Made by a program: the position numbers and the translations under genes. A stretch of 64,000 nucleotides of DNA from Marinomonas rhizomae (GTDB lineage: Bacteria; Pseudomonadota; Gammaproteobacteria; Pseudomonadales; Marinomonadaceae). Below the pieces are notes generated by a model. It saw only the letters and a list, made by a program, of their open reading frames with translations, did not search any database and was not told the DNA's origin. Positions 1 through 6,641 of this stretch are shown piece after piece (the first letter of the stretch is position 1; every line of letters starts with the position of its first letter). The stretch is taken from positions 2,480,001 to 2,544,000 of the forward strand of contig NZ_CP073343.1 in NCBI RefSeq assembly GCF_024397855.1, read 5' to 3'.

Positions 1-564
1 AATATCGTGTCCAACTTGTTTAGCTATATCATACCCAAACCCTGTCGCGCCCATTGTAGGAATGGATAAACCACCTGTGGCAACCACAAGAGATTCACAA
101 GCAAACTCTCCTTGATTAGTTTTGACAACGGTCTGTCCGTCTTGAAAATCAATATTATGAATTTTGGTGTTTAACTTTAGTTCTGCACCGGACCATTCAA
201 GCTCTGTTAGTAATATATCAAGCAGGTCTTTTGCAGAGTGCTCGCAGAATAATTGCCCTGGCGTTTTCTCTACATAGTCCAGACCATGGCGATCCACGAG
301 ATCAACAAAGTCTTGCGATGAATAACGACGTAGCGCAGAAATGCAAAAATGTGTGTTGTCAGATAAAAAATGCTTGGGGGCCGCATCCATGTTGGTGAAG
401 TTACAACGCCCACCACCGGACATCAGAATTTTTTTGCCCGCTTTGTTGGCGTGATCCAACACCACTACTTTTTTCCCACGGTAGCCAGCTGTTGCTGCAC
501 ACATTAAACCAGACGCTCCGGCACCAATTACGATCACATCAACGTTATCCACAACCAACCTCAT
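1..564 (-). CDS. YhiN/HI0933-family NAD(P)/FAD-dependent flavoprotein (partial, C-terminus off the left edge)
   Basis: The N-terminal 188 codons of a flavoprotein oxidoreductase are present and the rest lies left of the window. The protein opens with a dinucleotide-binding fold (VIVIGAGASGLMCA), followed by KKILMSGGGRCNFTN and VATGGLSIPTMGATG. These are the characteristic glycine-rich signatures of the HI0933/YhiN family (BaiN-like). The ATG at 564 puts the Rossmann motif about 10 residues in, as usual. The reaction of this family is poorly defined; some members act as hydroxy-bile-acid or flavin reductases, so no substrate is assigned. It is divergent from the SOS-box gene to its right. Confidence 0.88.
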   Translation of the reverse strand, partial: MRLVVDNVDVIVIGAGASGLMCAATAGYRGKKVVVLDHANKAGKKILMSGGGRCNFTNMDAAPKHFLSDNTHFCISALRRYSSQDFVDLVDRHGLDYVEKTPGQLFCEHSAKDLLDILLTELEWSGAELKLNTKIHNIDFQDGQTVVKTNQGEFACESLVVATGGLSIPTMGATGFGYDIAKQVGHDI

Positions 565-838
565 TACTCATTTGTGGCTGCATTATAGTGTCTGACACAT
601 TTATTACCATCGAATACGGTGAGTTTTCTATCATCTGCCGACAAAAAAAGAACAAAGAAATCTTGTCCACAGAAACCGTTAAGAAGGCTGTGGGAATCAT
701 TAAAATCTCCTTTAAATTCAATCAAGTAAATAAAATCAAACATTATTTTTTAAATATTCAAAAAATCCCATCTAGATCAAAATCAAGAATTTTTTTTGAG
801 AATTGCAAACTATTTTTGAAAAAGACGCTATACAAATT
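565..838. other. Divergent intergenic region, A+T rich
   Basis: This spacer separates the flavoprotein gene (leftward) from the SOS-box gene (rightward). It is strongly A+T rich in its right half. I see no convincing gene. A possible -35 element TTGAAA at 816-821 lies 17 nt before TACTGT at 839-844, the left end of the first SOS box, which could serve as a weak -10. Confidence 0.4.
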
Positions 839-858
839 TACTGTTTGGATATACAGTA
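839..858 (+). promoter_or_regulatory. LexA/SOS box 1 of an overlapping pair
   Basis: The sequence TACTGTTTGGATATACAGTA has the full LexA half-sites TACTGT and ACAGTA around an 8-nt core, matching the gammaproteobacterial consensus (CTG-N10-CAG). It ends where the second box begins, sharing the bases TA at 857-858. It lies about 40 bp upstream of the following start codon, so LexA bound here would cover the promoter. Confidence 0.85.
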
Positions 859-876
859 CTGTATAAATAAACAGTA
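857..876 (+). promoter_or_regulatory. LexA/SOS box 2 of an overlapping pair
   Basis: The sequence TACTGTATAAATAAACAGTA again has both complete half-sites and an 8-nt A+T core. Its centre is 18 bp from that of box 1, so two LexA dimers could bind side by side. Tandem boxes occur at tightly repressed SOS genes such as lexA itself and colicin genes. Confidence 0.85.
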
Positions 877-898
877 AAGATATTTTAAGGATGTGGAT

Positions 899-1483
899 AT
901 GATCAAGCTATTAAGCCCTACTCATACAATTCATAAAGTGGCACTTCTGGGTGTTATTGCCTTGGCTTTGTACGCGCCAGCAAAGGATCTGCTTCAATTT
1001 GCAGAAGCGCACTTTGCAAGAGAAACGATTCAGATTGTTGATGCTTCTTTTGGTACGAACATGCCTTGGCAGGAATCAAACACTTCGTATCTAAAAGTAA
1101 GTCAAAATGCACAGACGAGCTTATCTCGCTCTCAAATTATCTATACTAAATTACGCTTTACTAACCCGACATCTGAGCCGCAAACTTACCGTAAAATTTG
1201 GTTAAACTTCTCTCACGAGAATGGTGATCAGGAATACACAACAGATTACACTTTGTACAACACAGAAACTCGTCAGCGACTCATTGGGCAATCTGTTCAG
1301 TTGGGAGCAAATAGTAGTATTGATGTGGTGGCGGCTTATCGATTTATTCCTAGCTATAAGAACAAATCACCTATTAGCATGAGTGTTTCTTGGGAGGGGC
1401 AGAGCCTTTTAAGAGACAAAGCCTGTGAATACGATCTACAAAAAACGGCAGGCAATACTTTTCAATACCAGTGCGGCAATTAA
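899..1483 (+). CDS. Unknown envelope protein under tandem SOS boxes
   Basis: I do not recognise this family. The product is about 194 aa. One hydrophobic segment near the N-terminus (KVALLGVIALALYAPA) could be a signal anchor or signal peptide. The rest is polar and likely periplasmic, rich in beta-type sequence (LRFTNPTSEP, YRKIWLNFSH, SISMSVSWEG). Two cysteines lie near the C-terminus (DKACEYD, YQCGN) and could form a disulfide. The ATG at 899 is chosen over the in-frame GTG at 893 because AAGG at 887-890 is 8 nt from the ATG but only 2 nt from the GTG. The overlapping LexA boxes at 839-876 imply DNA-damage induction. It appears to be a single-gene unit, since a separate promoter follows at about 1526. 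No function is assigned. Confidence 0.75.
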   Translation: MIKLLSPTHTIHKVALLGVIALALYAPAKDLLQFAEAHFARETIQIVDASFGTNMPWQESNTSYLKVSQNAQTSLSRSQIIYTKLRFTNPTSEPQTYRKIWLNFSHENGDQEYTTDYTLYNTETRQRLIGQSVQLGANSSIDVVAAYRFIPSYKNKSPISMSVSWEGQSLLRDKACEYDLQKTAGNTFQYQCGN

Positions 1484-1525
1484 CACCTCCGCACTATTCA
1501 TGTAAAAAATGTGCAAACTTACTCA

Positions 1526-1554
1526 TTGATAATCGTTTTCATTTCCAATATTAT
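1526..1554 (+). promoter_or_regulatory. Promoter with Fur-type operator for the imelysin operon
   Basis: A -35 element TTGATA (1526-1531), a 17-nt spacer and a -10 element TATTAT (1549-1554) form a good sigma-70 promoter. Over the -35 and spacer lies TGATAATCGTTTTCA (1527-1541), which matches the Fur 7-1-7 consensus TGATAAT-N-ATTATCA at 12 of 14 positions. Fur with Fe(II) would occlude RNA polymerase, so the operon should be induced by iron starvation. The position also shows that the gene starts at 1586, not at the upstream in-frame codon 1511. Confidence 0.7.
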
Positions 1555-1585
1555 ACTTGCACAAAATAATATTGGAGCTTCAGAC

Positions 1586-2881
1586 ATGAAACGATTGTTA
1601 ACCCCCATCGCCATTTGCGTTACCGGTGCGATGCTTACCGCTTGCGGACCAGCAAACGTAAAACAAGAAACTACTGCTATCACAGCGAATTCCGTTGTCG
1701 TTCATTATGCTGATATTGCAGAAGCCGTTTACGGTGACTCTCTACAAACAGCAAAAGCGCTTCGCTCCTCTATTGATACTTTTTTAGCTAACCCTACAGA
1801 AGCCAACTTGAAAGCCGCTCGAACCGCTTGGATTGCGGCTCGCGTTCCTTATCAGCAAAGCGAAGTCTATCGCTTCGGTAATCCAATTGTGGATGAATGG
1901 GAAGGTAAAGTTAACGCTTGGCCACTAGACGAAGGCTTGATCGATTATGTAGCGGTAGACAGCTATGGTACAGAGTCTGATCTAAACCCTCTTTATGCTG
2001 CAAATGTTATCGCTTCTACAAGCTTAACAATTGGTGGTGTAAAGGTAGATACCACTAATATTACCCCTGAATTGATTGCCGAAAGCCTTCAAGAAGCGGA
2101 TGGCGTAGAAGCAAACGTTGCCAGTGGTTATCACGCCATTGAATTTTTGCTATGGGGTCAAGATCTAAACGGTACAAACCCTGGTGCTGGCGAACGTCCT
2201 GCTACTGATTTCGACCTTAACAACTGCACAAATGGTAACTGCGATCGTCGACGTGACTACTTAGTAGCAGCTACCGACTTGCTTATTTCTGATTTAGAAG
2301 AAATGGCGAACAACTGGAAACAAGGCGGCGCAGCTCGCGTTGCATTATTAGAGCAATCCCCAGAGCAGGGCCTTTCTACTATTCTGACTGGCATGGGCAG
2401 TTTGGCATACGGTGAATTGGGTGGTGAGCGAACTAAACTTGGTTTAATGCTGCATGATCCAGAAGAAGAGCATGACTGTTTCTCTGACAATACACATTGG
2501 TCACATTACTATGACGCTAAAGGCATCAAGAATGCTTACCTAGGTGAATACAAACGTGTCGATGGTAGCTGGGTTAAAGGGGCATCTTTATCTGACTTGG
2601 TGGCTAAACAAAACCCACAGCTAGATAAAGAAATGAAGCAAAACCTTAATCAAACAGAAGCCGCTGCTCAAGCGATGGTCGATGCGGCAGCAAAAGGCCA
2701 AACGTTTGATGTCTTAATTGCCATGAACAACACTAAAGGTAATCAGTTAGTACAAACTTTTGTTGATTCCTTGGTTAATGAAACCCGCTCTACGGAAGAC
2801 GTTATTCATGAACTAAACCTTGAAGGTATTGCACTAGAAGGGTCTGATAGTTTGGACAACCCAAGCGCAGTATTTCAATAG
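1586..2881 (+). CDS. Imelysin-family lipoprotein (IcmP/IrpA-like), putative iron-uptake component
   Basis: This 431-aa periplasmic lipoprotein starts at the ATG at 1586, after a TTGGAG ribosome site and just downstream of the Fur-controlled promoter. The signal peptide ends in a lipobox, LTAC, with the lipidated Cys20. The imelysin signature GxHxxE appears as GYHAIE at residues 181-186, the proposed metal-binding or peptidase site. Pseudomonas members were described as an insulin-cleaving membrane protease, while cyanobacterial IrpA and EfeO-like relatives act in iron uptake. The Fur box favours an iron role. It is the first gene of a four-gene cluster with a di-haem protein, a second imelysin and a DUF1513 protein. 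Confidence 0.9.
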   Translation: MKRLLTPIAICVTGAMLTACGPANVKQETTAITANSVVVHYADIAEAVYGDSLQTAKALRSSIDTFLANPTEANLKAARTAWIAARVPYQQSEVYRFGNPIVDEWEGKVNAWPLDEGLIDYVAVDSYGTESDLNPLYAANVIASTSLTIGGVKVDTTNITPELIAESLQEADGVEANVASGYHAIEFLLWGQDLNGTNPGAGERPATDFDLNNCTNGNCDRRRDYLVAATDLLISDLEEMANNWKQGGAARVALLEQSPEQGLSTILTGMGSLAYGELGGERTKLGLMLHDPEEEHDCFSDNTHWSHYYDAKGIKNAYLGEYKRVDGSWVKGASLSDLVAKQNPQLDKEMKQNLNQTEAAAQAMVDAAAKGQTFDVLIAMNNTKGNQLVQTFVDSLVNETRSTEDVIHELNLEGIALEGSDSLDNPSAVFQ

Positions 2882-2927
2882 AGAGCAGAATTAACTGTTC
2901 CACTATAAAATAAACGAATGAGATGCC

Positions 2928-2975
2928 ATGGAAGATGTGTCATTTAGTCAGTTAATGGTATTTGTCTATTTATGA
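2928..2975 (+). CDS. Possible 15-codon leader ORF overlapping the DUF1111 start
   Basis: An ATG at 2928 opens a 15-residue reading frame (MEDVSFSQLMVFVYL). It ends in a TGA that overlaps the ATG of the next gene as ATGA (2972-2975). The ribosome site is weak. Such an overlap is typical of translational coupling, and the downstream start at 2972 has no clear ribosome site of its own. It may equally be a chance ORF. Confidence 0.25.
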   Translation: MEDVSFSQLMVFVYL

Positions 2976-4351
2976 CTGCAAATTTTAATAATGGTATTTT
3001 TATTGTAGCTGGCGTTTACGCCAGCTTTTTTTGTTTCCAGAACACAGCTATTGCCAGTGATTATTCCACACCTCTTGTCGGCATTAAGGTTGAAGACAAG
3101 CTAGACTTCCATATTGGTAAAAATGTTTTTCAAAAATTGTGGGTACCGGCTCCCTCTTCTACTACTGCTAGTGATGGCTTAGGCCCACTGTTCAACACCC
3201 GATCCTGTAACAACTGCCACTTAAATGGTGGTCGTGGTCATGCTCCAGAAGCAAACGTCAACGGGGCATCCATACCGTCTTTTTTAGTTAAACTTGGAAA
3301 GTCTTACCCTACTTCCAACATTCAAACGAATAAGATCTACCCTCCTATTGGCGACAAACGCTACGGACATCAATTTCAAGGCCAAAGTTCGCCTGGCATT
3401 TTGCCTGAAGGCGATTATTACCTCACTTACAGCACGTACATTGAAACACTAAGCGATGGAACAGAAGTTACTCTTAGAAAGCCCAACCTTCATTGGAACA
3501 CGCTGAATTATGGCCACTTCGAAGACAGCACTGGCTTTACCATGTTGGTATCACCCGCCTTAGTTGGTATGGGGTTGTTAGATAATATTCCTGACGAGCT
3601 CATTATATCTGGCGCTGATCCCGATGATAAAAACAACGACGGCATTAGTGGCCGCGTAAGCTGGGTGCTGAGTGACAAAGAAAAAGTTATTGGCCGTTTT
3701 GGCTACAAAGCAACAGCCACAAGCGTTAGTGCCCAAAATCAGTCAGCGTTTAATACGGATTTGGGATTATCTACCCCTCTCAATCCAAAGCCATCAGGTG
3801 ATTGCACTGAATTCCAACGCGATTGCATGCAAAGCCCAAATGGCAATAGCTCACATTTAGACAATTTAGAAGTTGATAAACAACAAACTAGACTGGTTGA
3901 TCTTTTTGTATCCTTATCTTCCCCTCCTGCAATGCGCAATCTAACCAATAAAACATTTCTAGAGGGCAAACGCTTGTTTGATGATGGCCGCTGTGCAAGC
4001 TGTCATACCCCAAAGATGGAAACAGGAAATAGCTCAGAATTTGCCGTTTTAAACAATCGCACTTTCTATCCTTTTACCGACATGTTGCTGCACGATATGG
4101 GGCCTGAGCTCGCTGGAGGGTTTCCGAACTTTTCCGCAAGCCCAAGCGAGTGGCGAACCGCGCCTTTATGGGGTATTGGGTTATCGAAAAAAGTGTCTGG
4201 CCGTGTAAGTTTTCTACATGATGGCCGAGCTCAAACCATCGAAGAGGCCATTCTTTGGCATGGCGGAGAAGCCAATCAGAGCAAAGAATATTACAAAAAT
4301 CTAAATAAAGAACAACGTGAAAAACTCATCTATTTTTTGGAGTCGCTGTAA
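2972..4351 (+). CDS. DUF1111 di-haem c-type cytochrome (thiol oxidoreductase-like)
   Basis: This 459-aa exported protein carries two haem c attachment motifs, CNNCH at residues 79-83 and CASCH at 341-345, as in the DUF1111 di-haem (MauG/CcP-related) family. Members are routinely encoded between two imelysins and are thought to do redox work on iron in the periplasm. Family placement is secure; the reaction is inferred. The N-terminus is odd. The leader has no Lys or Arg before its hydrophobic core, the ATG at 2972 lacks a clear ribosome site, and a terminator-like hairpin lies inside the leader codons. Start position is therefore less certain than the gene. The stop overlaps the next ATG by one base. 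Confidence 0.88.
   Translation: MTANFNNGIFIVAGVYASFFCFQNTAIASDYSTPLVGIKVEDKLDFHIGKNVFQKLWVPAPSSTTASDGLGPLFNTRSCNNCHLNGGRGHAPEANVNGASIPSFLVKLGKSYPTSNIQTNKIYPPIGDKRYGHQFQGQSSPGILPEGDYYLTYSTYIETLSDGTEVTLRKPNLHWNTLNYGHFEDSTGFTMLVSPALVGMGLLDNIPDELIISGADPDDKNNDGISGRVSWVLSDKEKVIGRFGYKATATSVSAQNQSAFNTDLGLSTPLNPKPSGDCTEFQRDCMQSPNGNSSHLDNLEVDKQQTRLVDLFVSLSSPPAMRNLTNKTFLEGKRLFDDGRCASCHTPKMETGNSSEFAVLNNRTFYPFTDMLLHDMGPELAGGFPNFSASPSEWRTAPLWGIGLSKKVSGRVSFLHDGRAQTIEEAILWHGGEANQSKEYYKNLNKEQREKLIYFLESL
3007..3032 (+). terminator. Terminator-like hairpin inside the DUF1111 leader codons
   Basis: A perfect 8-bp stem AGCTGGCG/CGCCAGCT with a TTTA loop is followed directly by a run of seven T (3026-3032). This is a textbook intrinsic terminator shape, but it lies 12-20 codons into the di-haem protein gene. 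It could act as an attenuator that lowers expression of the three downstream genes relative to the imelysin lipoprotein. Confidence 0.5.
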
Positions 4352-5409
4352 TGAAATATTTTCCAAAACTAATTGCCATAGCCATTAGCGCGTCCACACC
4401 GTTACTAGCGTCTGCTGGTCAGTGGCAAGGCCCACTTGATGGCATCGTTACCAATGTCGTCAAGCAAGGCTACGAGACCTACACAGAATCGTCAAAGACA
4501 CTACAAATGCGCACAGAAGAACTCTGCGCTTCACCATCTAAAGCAAGGCTTCATGACGCGCAAGAGGCTTTTCGGGCCAATGCTTTGGATTGGCAACAGG
4601 TACAATGGCTTAATTTTGGCCCCGTCACATACTTTATGCGCTATTACGCTTTTGAATACTGGCCCGATAAAAAAGGCGTTACACAACGCCAGCTTAGAGC
4701 TTTAGCTCAAGGTGATCCCGCCGCCATGGATGCACCGAAGTTTTGGACATCAGCCAGTATTGCAGTACGAGGTTTAACGGCGATTGAAAGCTTGTTATAT
4801 CACCCTGATTTTGAGCCGACACACTCTGTTGAGCATTGCCGATTACTTGAAAAAGTGACCACTCATCATCTAGAAAGCGCCGCTGCGGTTGCTAAACAAT
4901 GGCAAGATGGAAAGGCACAAGACTGGGTATTCGATGAAGAAGGCACTGGCTTTGATTCTGAAAAAGTCGCCTTGGAGTTATTTTTGCAGCAATGGATCGA
5001 GCATATGTCGGCCGTCAAAGACGCCAAGCTCGAAACGCCTATTGGTTATAACAGTCGCGAAAACCTAAAACTTGCCGAGTTTTATCGTAGCGACCTTTCC
5101 TTAAGAGCCATTCAAAAAAACTTGCAGTCTTACCGTGAAATTTATCACGCAGGCTCACCATCTTTATATGAGCTGGCAAAACGAGCCAACCCAACCCTAG
5201 CAAATCAGTTTGATGAACAGCTTACAGAGAATATAAAGTTGGCGCTTCAATTGCCAAAAGACTTCTTCCATGCAAATCATACGCAAGAAGAACGCATCTC
5301 ACTGGCAAAACCACTCGTGAAATCTATCTCTAACAGCCAATCTTATTTATCAAGCATGGTCACTCAACTAGGTTTCCAGATTGGTTTTAACAGCAGAGAC
5401 GGAGACTAG
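4351..5409 (+). CDS. Second imelysin-family protein
   Basis: This 352-aa exported protein has a signal peptide of about 22 residues ending near LLASAG. It shows the helical imelysin fold pattern, and the GxHxxE-equivalent site reads GLTAIE at residues 141-146, with Thr in place of His. This paralogue therefore probably binds metal differently or serves as a partner to the first imelysin. It starts on the last base of the DUF1111 stop codon (TAATG), so the two are translationally coupled. A role in periplasmic iron handling is inferred from the operon. Confidence 0.85.
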   Translation: MKYFPKLIAIAISASTPLLASAGQWQGPLDGIVTNVVKQGYETYTESSKTLQMRTEELCASPSKARLHDAQEAFRANALDWQQVQWLNFGPVTYFMRYYAFEYWPDKKGVTQRQLRALAQGDPAAMDAPKFWTSASIAVRGLTAIESLLYHPDFEPTHSVEHCRLLEKVTTHHLESAAAVAKQWQDGKAQDWVFDEEGTGFDSEKVALELFLQQWIEHMSAVKDAKLETPIGYNSRENLKLAEFYRSDLSLRAIQKNLQSYREIYHAGSPSLYELAKRANPTLANQFDEQLTENIKLALQLPKDFFHANHTQEERISLAKPLVKSISNSQSYLSSMVTQLGFQIGFNSRDGD

Positions 5410-5415
5410 CCTAAG

Positions 5416-6531
5416 ATGCTGACAAGACGGTCTTTCCTTGCGATGAGTGCCTTGAGCGGTGCAGTCGTTAGTACGCCATCATGGGCAACATTAACCCAAC
5501 AACATTCCGGCAAGAAGCTCTATGCCTCTGCGTATTCTGTAAATAAGAAAGAACATTTTTTTGGCCTGTTCAAAGAAAATGGCGATATTGCTTGGAGTAC
5601 TCAGCTGCTAGATAGAGCCCATGCTCCTGTTATCCACCCGAGCCAGAGCATTGTTGGTATTGTTGCGCGAAGACCTGGCTTCTTTATGGATTTCTTTGAT
5701 GTATCCACTCATCAAAAAATTACTCGCATCAAGCCAAGTAAAGACCATCATTTTTATGGTCATGCCCTATTTACTTCTGATGGTAAGCGCTTAATTACCC
5801 AAGAAAACCATTATCCGACAGGACAAGGCAAAATATTTGTGCGCGATTGGCCAAGCGGTCAGGTACTTCATTCTTTTAGCAGTAACGGAATTGGCCCTCA
5901 CGAGTCCGTACTTTTAAATGACCAAGTGCTGATTATTGCCAATGGCGGACTAATGACGCACCCAGATGAAGATCGAAAAATCTTAAATCTAGATACCATG
6001 AAACCTAATGTCACTTATCTAAATCTGCAAGATGGTACTGTTTTAAATCAGTCCGCCAATAGCGCTGATTTACATCAATTGAGCATTCGACATCTTGACG
6101 TTAACCAACAAGGAACCGTTGCTTTAGGTTTTCAATATCAAGGTGAGATGTGGGACCAAGTGCCATTGGTTGCTATATCTCGTCTTGATCAAGCAGAGCT
6201 TGAATATCTGCCGATTCCGGAAGAAGTGCGAGTCCGCTTTAAGCAATATTGCGGCAGCGTTTGCTTCGATAGTTCAGGTGAAATACTTGCCATCAGTACC
6301 CCAAGAGGCGGCTTAGTTGCCTACTGGCACGTGAGTTCAAAAACCTTTCTTGGCGTTGAAAATTGCCGAGATGTTTGTGGTCTTGTTGCGACAGATAACG
6401 CCCATGAGTTTTTATTAACAAGCGGCATAGGCTCTCAGCTAAAAAGCAATCCTGTCCAAAACGTCAGCAAAATGATCAAAAAACATCCTAACGTACACTG
6501 GGACAATCATTTAAGGCAAATTAACGCCTAA
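5416..6531 (+). CDS. DUF1513 Tat-exported beta-propeller-like protein
   Basis: This 371-aa protein opens with a twin-arginine signal, TRRSFLA (Arg4-Arg5), followed by a short hydrophobic stretch and SWA cleavage region, so it should be exported folded by Tat. The body has repeated strand-rich segments resembling a WD/YVTN-type propeller (for example HALFTSDGKRLITQEN and GEILAISTPRGGLVAYW). DUF1513 genes consistently close imelysin-DUF1111-imelysin clusters. Biochemical function is unknown; it may scaffold or sense the periplasmic iron system. It lies 6 nt after the second imelysin gene, with an intrinsic terminator about 60 nt downstream. Confidence 0.87.
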   Translation: MLTRRSFLAMSALSGAVVSTPSWATLTQQHSGKKLYASAYSVNKKEHFFGLFKENGDIAWSTQLLDRAHAPVIHPSQSIVGIVARRPGFFMDFFDVSTHQKITRIKPSKDHHFYGHALFTSDGKRLITQENHYPTGQGKIFVRDWPSGQVLHSFSSNGIGPHESVLLNDQVLIIANGGLMTHPDEDRKILNLDTMKPNVTYLNLQDGTVLNQSANSADLHQLSIRHLDVNQQGTVALGFQYQGEMWDQVPLVAISRLDQAELEYLPIPEEVRVRFKQYCGSVCFDSSGEILAISTPRGGLVAYWHVSSKTFLGVENCRDVCGLVATDNAHEFLLTSGIGSQLKSNPVQNVSKMIKKHPNVHWDNHLRQINA

Positions 6532-6593
6532 TTTTTAATTTAAATTATAAACTAGCGTAGTCAAGTTCTTGAATTTTAGGTACTGTCTATTGA

Positions 6594-6622
6594 AAGCCGC
6601 AAATAACTGCGGCTTATTTTTT
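6594..6622 (+). terminator. Intrinsic terminator of the imelysin operon
   Basis: AAGCCGC (6594-6600) pairs with GCGGCTT (6609-6615), followed by ATTTTTT. This closes the four-gene operon just before the next gene. Confidence 0.85.
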
Positions 6623-6641
6623 CGCATTATGAAGTTTATTA

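Noticed and set aside
545..553. Perfect DnaA box TTATCCACA, with TTGTCCACA at 663-671, as a replication origin
   Set aside because: Only two sites over about 120 bp, one inside coding sequence, and no dnaA, gidA or other origin marker genes in the window.
492..866. 124-codon plus-strand frame before the SOS boxes
   Set aside because: It overlaps the flavoprotein start antisense, has low-complexity A+T-rich composition, and runs through the first SOS box.
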